Origin: Polaromonas eurypsychrophila
Lineage (GTDB): Bacteria; Pseudomonadota; Gammaproteobacteria; Burkholderiales; Burkholderiaceae_C
Assembly (NCBI RefSeq): GCF_014641715.1
Contig: NZ_BMIG01000009.1
Location: 117,591-181,590, forward strand
DNA: 64,000 bases
Direction: 5' to 3'
Numbering within the stretch: the stretch's first letter is position 1; every line of letters starts with the position of its first letter. Both the position numbers and the translations under genes were made by a program. Below, one piece after another: positions 8,385 to 18,715 of the stretch. A model generated the notes under the pieces. The model did not search any database. It saw only the letters and a list, made by a program, of their open reading frames with translations, and was not told the origin of the DNA.

Positions 8385-9550
8385 GCCTCCATTGTAGAAA
8401 CGCCGGGAGCGGGAGTCGCCAGCCGCCGGTGCTGCGCAAAAAACGTCCACATCATCAGAGTGGCGTCGGGGCCTTCCGGCGCGCTGAACTCCACACTGCC
8501 ATCACCGCCGCTCCATGCATGACCCAGGTGGTCAATCTCGCAGGCCACCAGTTGTGGCTTGCGGCCGGCATACCAGGAGGCACTTTCATAGGCGTGGCGC
8601 GGGTGGCGGCCGGTGCTTCGCGCCGGGTATCGCCTAACCACGGGCTCCTCCCGCGTAATGAAGCCGGCATTGAGGATGGCGAACTGCTCGGTCAGTTGCG
8701 TCATGTTGATGCGCCGAACCACGCTGTCGCGCGCGCCGTGAAGCAGGATGGCCGGCATGCCGGGAAAGGCCTGCTCCGCGCGGCCGAAAGCCTGCACGCT
8801 CTCGCGGTGCACTGCGCCCGAGCCATGCTGCATCGCGCGGTAAGCGCTCATCGGCGAATCTGTGGTGCCAAACACCGGCGCAGAATGCAGGCCCACGGCA
8901 GCCACCATGGCGGGGTAATGCAGCGCCAGGATGTTGGCCAGCCCGGCGCCCGCCGACAGACCTGCGACATAGGTCCGGGAGCGGTCCAGACCATGTCTGG
9001 CCTGCACTTGCGCCACCATGTCGGCAATCAGGCGCACGTCACCCAGGCCCTCCTGGGTCGAGCGCTTGTACCAATGCCAGCAGCGGTGTGCATCGGCTGC
9101 GGCCGACTGCTGCGGGTATAACACCGCAAAACCCTTGCGTTCGGCCAGCGCGTTCATGCGGGTGGACAGCGCAAAGTCAGTGGCGGTTTGCTGGCAGCCA
9201 TGCAACATGACTACCAGCGGCAGCGGCGCAGTGGCTGCCACCGACGGCAGGTAGAGCCAGTACAACATGCGCCGCGCTGAAGCCACCTGCCCAACGGCCG
9301 GCACCGAGAACCAGGACTTTTGCCAGTGTCCCGGCAGGCCGGTGAGTGGACGCGCAGGCGAGGCCGCGCTTTTGCGCACGACGGCAGCAGGCCGGGCTTT
9401 CGCCACCTTCGAAGGTTTGGCTTTTCGCGCGGCCGGCGCACGCGGCGGCTTCGGCACCAGGCTTTGCAGCAACCGGCGACCTTGCGCCTGCTGGGCCCGG
9501 CTCATGCGGCGCACACTTTTGAGCCAGAGGCTGGTCATGCTTTTGGGCAT
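8381..9550 (-). CDS. PHB depolymerase family (LpqC-like) esterase
   Basis: A 389-residue protein with a Lys/Ala/Pro-rich N-terminal 75 residues and an alpha/beta-hydrolase domain of the PHB-depolymerase esterase family. Motifs are HGCQQTATDFA, the nucleophile elbow GLSAGAGLAN, the acid region HGARDSVV and the catalytic-His region DHLGHAWSGG. Relatives degrade polyhydroxybutyrate or act as feruloyl/acetyl-xylan esterases. No clear signal peptide is seen, so an intracellular granule role is possible. Its stop overlaps the panE start. A 23-bp TGC/GCA palindrome lies about 48 bases upstream of the start. Confidence 0.8.
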   Translation of the reverse strand: MPKSMTSLWLKSVRRMSRAQQAQGRRLLQSLVPKPPRAPAARKAKPSKVAKARPAAVVRKSAASPARPLTGLPGHWQKSWFSVPAVGQVASARRMLYWLYLPSVAATAPLPLVVMLHGCQQTATDFALSTRMNALAERKGFAVLYPQQSAAADAHRCWHWYKRSTQEGLGDVRLIADMVAQVQARHGLDRSRTYVAGLSAGAGLANILALHYPAMVAAVGLHSAPVFGTTDSPMSAYRAMQHGSGAVHRESVQAFGRAEQAFPGMPAILLHGARDSVVRRINMTQLTEQFAILNAGFITREEPVVRRYPARSTGRHPRHAYESASWYAGRKPQLVACEIDHLGHAWSGGDGSVEFSAPEGPDATLMMWTFFAQHRRLATPAPGVSTMEA

Positions 9551-9597
9551 AAGACCTTGGCGTGGCCGAATTGACCTGAATTGGTAAGCATGCGTCC

Positions 9598-9620
9598 ATT
9601 TTGCTGCATTGCAGCAAAAT
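9598..9620. promoter_or_regulatory. TGC/GCA palindrome upstream of PHB depolymerase-like gene
   Basis: A perfect 11-bp inverted repeat around a single central base; its core reads CTGCATTGCAG. CTGC-N3-GCAG dyads resemble sites described for the PHB-responsive repressor PhaR. The position, about 48-70 bases upstream of the esterase start and 163 upstream of trhO, would suit an operator. Confidence 0.5.
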
Positions 9621-9782
9621 CGTCCACGCTTGCCGCCCCGCTTTGTGTGGTCCGGCGCGCCGCGTATCTGTCAGTACGCTGACGCCCATCAAGCCTTGGC
9701 AACGAGCCGCTTGTTACGATGGGAAAACCCGCGACACCTGCGGCATTGTTTTTGAACGCTTTTTCGCCATCTGTCCTTTGCC

Positions 9783-10763
9783 ATGCCCAGCTTTCTGACC
9801 GCCGCTCTTTATAAATTTGTCACATTGACCGACTTCGCCGCGCTGCAGGCGCCGCTGCAGGCGTTTTGCGAGGCCAACGATGTGCGCGGCACGCTGCTGC
9901 TGGCTGAAGAAGGCATCAACGGCACGATTGCCGGACCTGAAGACGGCGTACGCGCCGTGCTGGCGCATCTGCGCAGCGACCCGCGTCTGGCCGAGCTGGC
10001 GCACAAGGAGTCGTGGTCGCACAAGTTGCCGTTTTACCGCATGAAGGTGCGGCTCAAGCGCGAGATCGTCACCCTCGGCGTGCCCGGCATCAACCCGAAC
10101 CAGATGGCCGGCCAGTACATGAAGCCACAGGACTGGAATGCGCTGATCAGCGAAGCCGGTGTGGTGGTGGTAGACACGCGCAACAACTATGAAGTCGGCA
10201 TCGGTACTTTTGAAGGCGCGGTCGATCCGCACACCCAAAGTTTTTCGGAACTGCCGGCCTGGGTGGCGGCGCAGTCAGCGCCCGGCGGCCTCTTGGCAGA
10301 AAAAGACGGCAAGAAACCGAAAGTCGCGATGTTCTGCACCGGCGGTATCCGCTGCGAAAAATCCACCGCCTTCATGCGCACCCAGGGCTTTGACGAGGTC
10401 TACCACCTCGAAGGCGGCATCCTCAAGTATCTGGAAACCGTGCCCGAGACCGACAGCCTCTGGCAAGGCGAATGTTTTGTCTTCGACGAGCGTGTCTCCG
10501 TCGTGCACGGTCTGGCCACCGGCCACTACGACTTGTGCCGCGCCTGCCGCGACCCGATCAGCGCAGCCGACAAGGCATCAACGCTGTACGTGCCGGGCGT
10601 CAGTTGCCCCGGCTGCCATGACAAGAAAACCGATGAACAAAAACGCGGCTTCATCGAACGCCAGCGCCAGGTCGACTATGCGAACCGCCGGCGTCAGCCG
10701 CACATTGGTGCGAAGCTGACTTCATCGAGCGCTGGCAGCAACGATGGGGAAGATCAAGCCTGA
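9783..10763 (+). CDS. trhO: Oxygen-dependent tRNA uridine(34) hydroxylase TrhO (YceA, rhodanese family)
   Basis: A 326-residue rhodanese-domain protein of the YceA/TrhO group, which hydroxylates uridine 34 of certain tRNAs to ho5U. The N-terminal acylphosphatase-like part includes LLAEEGINGTIAGP. The rhodanese domain starts near VVVVDTRNNYEV and carries the catalytic-loop Cys in FCTGGIRCEKST. The C-terminus has the CRACRDPIS and VSCPGCHD cysteine pairs typical of the family. Its stop overlaps the ATG of the GST gene as TGATG. Confidence 0.92.
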   Translation: MPSFLTAALYKFVTLTDFAALQAPLQAFCEANDVRGTLLLAEEGINGTIAGPEDGVRAVLAHLRSDPRLAELAHKESWSHKLPFYRMKVRLKREIVTLGVPGINPNQMAGQYMKPQDWNALISEAGVVVVDTRNNYEVGIGTFEGAVDPHTQSFSELPAWVAAQSAPGGLLAEKDGKKPKVAMFCTGGIRCEKSTAFMRTQGFDEVYHLEGGILKYLETVPETDSLWQGECFVFDERVSVVHGLATGHYDLCRACRDPISAADKASTLYVPGVSCPGCHDKKTDEQKRGFIERQRQVDYANRRRQPHIGAKLTSSSAGSNDGEDQA

Positions 10764-11431
10764 TGGGCGCTCTGCCCGTTCTGTATTCGTTTCGCCGCTG
10801 TCCCTATGCGATGCGTGCGCGGCTGGCGCTCAGCGCCGGCGGCCAGGCGCACGAGCTGCGCGAGGTCGTTCTCAGAAACAAGCCTGCCGAGATGCTTGCC
10901 GTGTCGCCCAAGGGCACGGTGCCGGTGCTGGTGCTGCCCGGCGGCGAAGTGATTGACGAGAGCCTGAACATCATGCGCTGGGCGCTGATGCGCAACGATC
11001 CAGCGCAATGGCTGTCGCCGTCAGGCGCTTCACCCGAAGCGATGGACACGCTGATCGCCGCCAGCGACGGCGAGTTCAAACAGCATCTGGACCGCTACAA
11101 ATACCCGAACCGCTACGCTGGCGAATCCAGCGGTGACGCGGCTGGCTTTGCGCTGAAGCACCGCAGCGAAGCGGCGCTCTGGCTGGTGCAGCTCAATGCG
11201 CGCCTCGGCGACGGCTGGCTCCTCGGCGCGAAGGCCTGCCTGGCCGACATGGCCATCCTGCCTTTCATCCGGCAGTTTGCGCACACCGACGCCGACTGGT
11301 TCGCCGCGCAGCCCTGGCCGCGCCTGCGAGCTTGGCTGACGGGTTTCGAGGCAAGCGATTGGTATGGAGGCGTGATGCAGAAACATGCACCGTGGCAACC
11401 ACCTGCGGGCGGACTGTCATTGCGGACTTGA
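10763..11431 (+). CDS. Glutathione S-transferase family protein
   Basis: A 222-residue cytoplasmic protein with an N-terminal thioredoxin-like domain (LYSFRRCPYAMRARLAL, with a possible catalytic Cys in the CPYA motif; the SPKGTVPVL cis-Pro motif; and DESLNIMRW) and a helical C-terminal domain ending in LRAWLTGFEASDWY. The CPYAMR motif is typical of omega/YfcF-like reductive GSTs rather than conjugating classes. Translation is probably coupled to trhO. The sequence just after the stop is a family B repeat. Confidence 0.85.
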   Translation: MGALPVLYSFRRCPYAMRARLALSAGGQAHELREVVLRNKPAEMLAVSPKGTVPVLVLPGGEVIDESLNIMRWALMRNDPAQWLSPSGASPEAMDTLIAASDGEFKQHLDRYKYPNRYAGESSGDAAGFALKHRSEAALWLVQLNARLGDGWLLGAKACLADMAILPFIRQFAHTDADWFAAQPWPRLRAWLTGFEASDWYGGVMQKHAPWQPPAGGLSLRT

Positions 11432-11511
11432 CCCGCAATCCATGCCGCGCTCCCAGTAAACTCTGCGCCGCCAGCGCGCGCCCATGGATCCCGGATCAAG
11501 TCCGGGATGAC
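11416..11511. repeat. Family B repeat copy 2
   Basis: Bounded by GTCAT and ATGAC, with internal hairpins GCGGACTTGACCCGC and CCCGGATCAAGTCCGGG. It starts inside the last codons of the GST gene and so supplies its C-terminal residues and stop. Confidence 0.85.
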
Positions 11512-11576
11512 AACCGTAATGACTGCTGCAACGCGTTTTCCGGTTGTCATGGAGTTTTCTGCATAAAATCGACCGT

Positions 11577-11619
11577 CAGCCCACGCCGCACCTGCGTGAG
11601 TAGCTATCAAAAAAATAGC
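11577..11619 (+). repeat. Family A repeat copy 3
   Basis: Begins CAGCCCACG and ends GTAGCTATCAAAAAAATAGC. It lies between the GST gene and the convergent exonuclease I gene. Confidence 0.85.
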
Positions 11620-11656
11620 AAATGACGCCCCGCCGGGCCTCTGTTGATCTTCACGG

Positions 11657-13126
11657 TCACACTTCGGGCGCCACCATCTCCGCATACTCGTAAAGTGCCG
11701 ACAGCACGGCTTCGCCGCGCTCGTCCGCCGTCTCCGACAACACATCGAGCTCAGCCAGAAACGCATCCACATTGCGCGCCCCACCCTCGCCTTCGAGCAG
11801 GCGCGCCGCGCGGTGTACTTCCCAGCGTTCGGCATGGTCCGGTGACAGCGTGGCCTCGAAGTTGCGCGCGCGGTAGCGAAACACCAGTTCTTCCAGCCGC
11901 TCGTCGTCGAAGCCGGTGCGGCTGTGCGCGAGTTCGGCCGGCGGCAAGGCGCGCAGCTTGTTGAGCCGGCGCCTGTCGTCGTTGTTGATGAAACCGCCGT
12001 ACAGGTCTTCGTCCACATCGGGCACACCCCCTTTGGGCCGTGCAAACACCTCGGGCCAGACCGCGCTCATGTCGGGCAGTCCAGCGGCCTTTTCAGCGTG
12101 GCGCAGCGCAGCTTCGATGTCCACGCCCCACTTCGCCGCCATCGCATCGCTGAGCGTCGCCAGCTTGCGCACCACCATCGGCGACTTGTTCAGGTGCACC
12201 GACTTGATCGGCAGACGTGTCACGCCTTCGGGCAGGTCGGCGCTTTTGCTGAACAGGCGCTGGCGCAAGGTGGTCACATCGAGCAGCGGCAGCTCGGCAG
12301 GGTCATGGGCCAGGTCCCACGCCAGCAGTTCGTTCTTGTTCGACGGATGCATGGCCAGCGGCCACATGACGGCCAGACAACCTTTCTCGGGTGCGAACAT
12401 GCCCGTCACATGCAAAAACGGCTGGGCCGTCTGCGGGCTGGTGGGCAGGCCCAGCTCGGCCACCACGCGGTCTTTCTTGTGCAGCGACAGGCAGAAGTCG
12501 AACAGCCTGGGTTGGGCCGTGCGTATCAGCCGCGCCAGTGCAACCGTTGCGCGCACGTCGGACAGTGCGTCGTGCGCCGATTCGTGGATCAGGCCATTGG
12601 CGCGCGCCAGGTCTTCGAGCTTGAAGCTGGGGCGCAAGGCCCCTGGCTCATCGGGACGTCGCTCGTCCGGCTTCGTTGGCCATTGCATGCCTTCGGGCCG
12701 CAAGGCATAAGCCATGCGCACCACGTCGAGCAGGTCCCAGCGGCCGCAGTCGTTTTGCCACTCGCGCGCATAGGGGTCGATCAGGTTGCGCCAGAACAGG
12801 TGGCGCGTGACTTCGTCGTCGAAACGGATGGTGTTGTAGCCCACGCCTATGGTGCCCGGCTGCGCCAGCACGGCTTCGATGCGCGCGGCAAATTCATGCT
12901 CGGGCAGGCCGCGCTCCAGACAGAGCTGCGGCGTGATGCCAGTGATCAGGCACGAGGCCGGGTCCGGCAGGTAGTCGCGCGCTGGCTGGCAATAAATCAT
13001 CAGCGGCTCGCCGATCTCATTGAGCTCCGCGTCGGTGCGAATACCGGCAAACTGGGCCGGCCGGTCGCGCCGGGTGTTAAGGCCGAAGGTTTCGTAGTCG
13101 TGCCAGAGAAAGGTGTGTGTCGCCAT
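11657..13126 (-). CDS. sbcB: Exodeoxyribonuclease I (SbcB)
   Basis: A 489-residue DEDD-family exonuclease. Motif I is visible as FLWHDYETFGLN (Asp and Glu ligands); ExoII-like GYNTIRFDDEV and the ExoIII-like HDALSDVRATVALA follow; and the C-terminal exonuclease I domains extend to the end. It degrades single-stranded DNA 3' to 5' in mismatch repair and recombination. The length is close to that of E. coli ExoI (475). It starts 143 bases downstream of the clpA stop, after the clpA terminator, so it is probably transcribed from its own promoter. Confidence 0.93.
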   Translation of the reverse strand: MATHTFLWHDYETFGLNTRRDRPAQFAGIRTDAELNEIGEPLMIYCQPARDYLPDPASCLITGITPQLCLERGLPEHEFAARIEAVLAQPGTIGVGYNTIRFDDEVTRHLFWRNLIDPYAREWQNDCGRWDLLDVVRMAYALRPEGMQWPTKPDERRPDEPGALRPSFKLEDLARANGLIHESAHDALSDVRATVALARLIRTAQPRLFDFCLSLHKKDRVVAELGLPTSPQTAQPFLHVTGMFAPEKGCLAVMWPLAMHPSNKNELLAWDLAHDPAELPLLDVTTLRQRLFSKSADLPEGVTRLPIKSVHLNKSPMVVRKLATLSDAMAAKWGVDIEAALRHAEKAAGLPDMSAVWPEVFARPKGGVPDVDEDLYGGFINNDDRRRLNKLRALPPAELAHSRTGFDDERLEELVFRYRARNFEATLSPDHAERWEVHRAARLLEGEGGARNVDAFLAELDVLSETADERGEAVLSALYEYAEMVAPEV

Positions 13127-13168
13127 CGTTCCTCGTTTATCAACCAGATTTATGCATCAAAAAGGCGT

Positions 13169-13213
13169 CTAGCCCATACCATTCGGGCACAAGCAGCTAT
13201 GATTTCAGGAGCA
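13169..13213 (+). repeat. Family A repeat copy 4 (degenerate right arm)
   Basis: Starts CTAGCCCATACC and has the GCAGCTAT left arm at 13193-13200, but the matching right arm has decayed to GGAGCAA. It sits upstream of sbcB. Confidence 0.7.
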
Positions 13214-13218
13214 AATGA

Positions 13219-13251
13219 AAAAGGCCAGTAGCGCCATGCTACCGGCCTTTT
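13219..13251 (-). terminator. Intrinsic terminator after clpA
   Basis: The inverted repeat AAAAGGCC-A-GTAGC / GCTAC-C-GGCCTTTT surrounds a five-base loop. On the minus strand it ends in a T run, 18 bases past the clpA stop. Confidence 0.85.
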
Positions 13252-13268
13252 GATCCTGCGCCAGCAGA

Positions 13269-15605
<2,337 letters not shown>

Positions 15606-15690
15606 TGCGTTTCCTTTCGGCTTGCTGCTGGGGTATCTGGGACAGGTATCGGGGTGCGGCTGATATCAAAAATATGGGCTGATTCGGCGA

Positions 15691-16068
15691 TTATTCAATG
15701 GGCTCGCAAACACACTGCAGCGGATGGCCATTTTTCCGCGCGGCTTCGGTCACCTGGTCGACCTTGGTGGACGCCACATCCTTGGAAAACACACCGCACA
15801 CGCCTTTGCCATCAAGGTGGATCTTCAGCATGATCTGCGTGGCGGTTTCCCGGTCCTTGTTGAAAAACTCCTGGATCACCTCGACCACAAACTCCATCGG
15901 GGTGTAGTCGTCGTTGAGTAGCACGACCTGGAACATCTGCGGCGGCTTGGTCTTCTGCGGACGCCGCTCCAGCACTACAGATTCCCCTCCATTGGCGCCA
16001 TCAGGCTTGATGGCCGGGGCCTTGGGCGGTGCGGGAGGCTTGGGGGGGTGGGTTGCCATGGAATTCAT
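15691..16068 (-). CDS. clpS: ATP-dependent Clp protease adaptor ClpS
   Basis: A small adaptor that binds N-degron substrates and delivers them to ClpA. The core is clear: [18 protein letters not shown], then [16 protein letters not shown] and ending [11 protein letters not shown]. The first 35-40 residues are Pro/Ala/Lys-rich and presumably flexible, as in ClpS tails that engage ClpA. No clear Shine-Dalgarno decides the start; ATG 16068 or ATG 16059 are both possible, and a longer start at 16128 is less likely. The gene is 85 bases upstream of clpA. Confidence 0.92.
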   Translation of the reverse strand: MNSMATHPPKPPAPPKAPAIKPDGANGGESVVLERRPQKTKPPQMFQVVLLNDDYTPMEFVVEVIQEFFNKDRETATQIMLKIHLDGKGVCGVFSKDVASTKVDQVTEAARKNGHPLQCVCEPIE

Positions 16069-16164
16069 TCTAGCGAGCGAAATTGCCCGGTGCAGCGCAT
16101 AGGTCAATTGGTGGCAGGAACGCGACATTCAAGGCTGGGCGATTGACTTTTGTTGGACCCATAA

Positions 16165-16197
16165 AAAACCGCTTCGGCCTGCGCCAGGAGCGGTTTT
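16165..16197 (-). terminator. Intrinsic terminator after icd
   Basis: AAAACCGCT pairs with AGCGGTTTT, with a smaller nested CCTG/CAGG stem. On the minus strand it is followed by a T run, 19 bases past the icd stop. Confidence 0.85.
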
Positions 16198-16215
16198 GCT
16201 GTAGGGCCGAAGTCT

Positions 16216-17469
16216 TTACATGTGGTCGATCATCACCTGGCCGAAACCGGAACAGCTGACCTGGGTCGCGCCATCCATCAGGCGGGCGAAGTCGTAGGTA
16301 ACCTTTTTCGACGCGATGGATTTTTCCATCGCGCTGATGATCAGGTCAGCCGCCTCGGTCCAGCCCATGTGCCGCAGCATCATTTCAGCCGACAGGATTT
16401 CAGAACCGGGATTCACATAATCCTTGCCAGCGTACTTCGGCGCCGTCCCGTGGGTGGCTTCAAACATGGCGATGGTGTCGCTGAGGTTGGCGCCGGGGGC
16501 AATGCCAATGCCGCCGACCTGTGCGGCCAGCGCGTCCGACACGTAGTCGCCGTTGAGGTTCAAGGTCGCAATGACCGAATATTCGGCCGGACGCAGCAGG
16601 ATTTGCTGCAGGAAGGCGTCGGCAATGCTGTCCTTGACGACGATGTCCTTGCCGGTTTTGGTGTTCTTGAACTTCATCCAGGGACCGCCATCGACTTCCA
16701 CCGCACCGAACTCCTTTTTCGCCAGGGCATAGGCCCAGTCGCGGAAAGCGCCTTCTGTGAATTTCATGATGTTGCCCTTGTGCACGATGGTCACGCTGGG
16801 CTTGTCATTGTCGATGGCGTATTGGAGCGCCTTGCGCACGAGGCGCTCAGTGCCTTCGCTGGACACCGGCTTGATGCCGATGCCGGAGGTGTTGGGAAAG
16901 CGGATCTTCTTGACGCCCATCTCGTCCTGCAGGAACTTGATGAGTTTTTTGGCCTTGTCAGACCCGGCTTCAAACTCGATGCCGGCATAGATGTCCTCCG
17001 AGTTCTCGCGGAAGATCACCATGTTGGTCTTGTGCGGCTCTTTCACCGGCGAGGGCACGCCGGCAAAGTATTGAATCGGGCGCAGGCAAACGTAGAGGTC
17101 CAGCTCCTGGCGCAGCGCCACGTTGAGCGAGCGGATGCCGCCGCCGACAGGCGTGGTCAGCGGGCCCTTGATGGACACCACATAGTCCTTGACCGCCGCC
17201 AGGGTTTCTTCCGGCAACCAGACGTCGGGGCCGTAGACCTTGGTCGACTTCTCGCCGGCATACACCTCCATCCAGTGGATCTTTTTCTTGCCGCCATACG
17301 CTTTGGCAACCGCCGCATCCACCACCTTGAGCATGACCGGCGTAATGTCGGCGCCCGTGCCGTCGCCTTCAATGAATGCAATGACCGGCTCGTCCGGAAC
17401 ATTCAGCGAGTTGTCAGCATTGACGGTGATTTTTTGACCTTGGGCAGGCACCTTGATGTGCTCGTACAT
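16216..17469 (-). CDS. icd: Isocitrate dehydrogenase [NADP+], dimeric type
   Basis: A 417-residue homodimeric IDH of the E. coli Icd type. It converts isocitrate to 2-oxoglutarate and CO2 with NADPH in the TCA cycle. Visible features are [15 protein letters not shown] near the N-terminus, the phospho-regulated Ser loop region in [30 protein letters not shown], and [25 protein letters not shown] with the metal-binding Asp residues. The NADP-type C-terminal region with [13 protein letters not shown] is present. A second, unrelated monomeric IDH gene lies only 1.2 kb away at 18716-20953. Confidence 0.97.
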   Translation of the reverse strand: MYEHIKVPAQGQKITVNADNSLNVPDEPVIAFIEGDGTGADITPVMLKVVDAAVAKAYGGKKKIHWMEVYAGEKSTKVYGPDVWLPEETLAAVKDYVVSIKGPLTTPVGGGIRSLNVALRQELDLYVCLRPIQYFAGVPSPVKEPHKTNMVIFRENSEDIYAGIEFEAGSDKAKKLIKFLQDEMGVKKIRFPNTSGIGIKPVSSEGTERLVRKALQYAIDNDKPSVTIVHKGNIMKFTEGAFRDWAYALAKKEFGAVEVDGGPWMKFKNTKTGKDIVVKDSIADAFLQQILLRPAEYSVIATLNLNGDYVSDALAAQVGGIGIAPGANLSDTIAMFEATHGTAPKYAGKDYVNPGSEILSAEMMLRHMGWTEAADLIISAMEKSIASKKVTYDFARLMDGATQVSCSGFGQVMIDHM

Positions 17470-17674
17470 GTACGACAGTCTCCGTTGTGTGCTGGCTCAG
17501 CAATGAAATTTGCGCTCCAGCTTAGGTGATAACCCGCAAATTCTAGCCGCAAACGATGGATGGACAGGTTTCCGGAACCGGCGTGTCAACCGTTTGCAAA
17601 CGGGCCTCGTTACAGTCGGGTCCACGAGCTTTTTTCGGGGGACCTGGTTCAAAAACTTTTTAGGAAAATTCCAA

Positions 17675-18022
17675 ATGAACAAGATTCTTGCTGCCCTGAT
17701 CGCCAGCCTTTTCGCCGTTGGTGTGTTTGCTCAGACTCCTGCCCAACCAGCTCAGCCGGCCAAGCCAGCGATGCCGGCAATGCCAGCTACGCCTGCAACG
17801 CCGGCAACGCCTGCTACCCCCGCCACCCCTGCTATGCCAGCGGCCAAAGTTGAAACCAAAGCGGACAAAGCTGCTGCTGCCAAAGCCGCCAAAGCTGAAA
17901 AAGCCGCCGCTGCCAAGAAAGCCAAGGAAGACAAAGCTGCTGCCGCCAAAGCCGCCAAAGCTGAAAAAGCCGCCGCCGCCAAGAAAGCCAAGGAAGACAA
18001 AGCTGCTGCTGCCAAGAAGTAA
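17675..18022 (+). CDS. Small exported Ala/Pro/Lys-rich repeat protein
   Basis: A 115-residue protein with a signal peptide (MNKILAALIASLFAVGVFAQ). About 35 residues of PAxPAMPATPATP repeats follow, then a Lys/Ala-rich tail in which the 22-residue unit KAAKAEKAAAAKKAKEDKAA is repeated twice. The mature protein is strongly basic and low-complexity, like histone-H1-type tails, but it should be periplasmic. No enzyme motif is seen and the function is unknown. The start is set by AGGAAA at 17662-17667 and the signal peptide. It has its own downstream terminator, so it is probably monocistronic. Confidence 0.75.
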   Translation: MNKILAALIASLFAVGVFAQTPAQPAQPAKPAMPAMPATPATPATPATPATPAMPAAKVETKADKAAAAKAAKAEKAAAAKKAKEDKAAAAKAAKAEKAAAAKKAKEDKAAAAKK

Positions 18023-18042
18023 TTCTTTAGCCGCAACCCCGG

Positions 18043-18066
18043 AATGCCCGCGTTGCGGGCATTTTT
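18043..18066 (+). terminator. Intrinsic terminator after the Ala/Lys-rich gene
   Basis: AATGCCCGC and GCGGGCATT form a nine-pair stem around a three-base loop, followed by TTTT. Confidence 0.85.
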
Positions 18067-18113
18067 CATGGCGCTCGTTTATGCTGGGCGCCCGACCAAC
18101 CGCAGGTGATTTC

Positions 18114-18593
18114 ATGCCTCACACTTCTTCCGTTGCAGCTCGCCTTCGCACCATGGTCTCTGCCGTTTTGCTGGCAGCAAGCGCGCTCACAGCTGCAGCT
18201 CAGGACGCGCCACAGATGAACCTGCAGCGCAGCACGCTGTCCGCCGGCATGCACCAGATCGACGCGCAACTGGCAGTGACCCCCGCGCAGCGACAGACCG
18301 GCCTGATGTTCCGCAAGGAGATGCCGCAGGGTGAAGGTATGTTGTTCATCTTCGAGGAACCCGTCCAGCAATGCTTCTGGATGAAAAACACCTTGCTGCC
18401 GCTGACCGCCGCTTTTGTGGCCGACGATGGAACCATCGTGAATCTGGCCGACATGAAACCGCAGACGACGGACTCGCACTGCTCGAAAAAGCCGGTACGT
18501 TATGTACTGGAAATGAATGTGGGCTGGTTTGCCAAAAAAGGCATCAAGGCCGGGAGCCGCTTGCGCGGGCAGGTATTCCAGGCGAGCAAATAA
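18114..18593 (+). CDS. DUF192 family exported protein
   Basis: A 159-residue protein with an N-terminal signal peptide (hydrophobic core AVLLAASALTAAA) and a DUF192 domain over most of the rest. The family signature is plain: LAVTPAQRQTGLMFRKEMP, then FIFEEPVQQCFWMKNTLLPL and the C-terminal YVLEMNVGWFAKKGIKAG. DUF192 has no confirmed biochemical role. I chose ATG 18114 because AGGTGA lies six bases upstream. A bidirectional terminator follows. Confidence 0.87.
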   Translation: MPHTSSVAARLRTMVSAVLLAASALTAAAQDAPQMNLQRSTLSAGMHQIDAQLAVTPAQRQTGLMFRKEMPQGEGMLFIFEEPVQQCFWMKNTLLPLTAAFVADDGTIVNLADMKPQTTDSHCSKKPVRYVLEMNVGWFAKKGIKAGSRLRGQVFQASK

Positions 18594-18631
18594 GCTGACA
18601 CGAAACCAGGGAGCGACCAGCCAAAAGCAAT

Positions 18632-18663
18632 AAAGGCGATCCGCACTGCTGCGGATCGCCTTT
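18632..18663. terminator. Bidirectional intrinsic terminator
   Basis: A 14-bp perfect stem, AAAGGCGATCCGCA with its complement, around CTGC. It separates the convergent DUF192 and monomeric IDH genes and can end both transcripts. Confidence 0.85.
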
Positions 18664-18715
18664 GAAGCGCTTTTGAAGCACCTGCCGGCAGGTCGCCTCA
18701 GGTGGTGCGCTGGTT

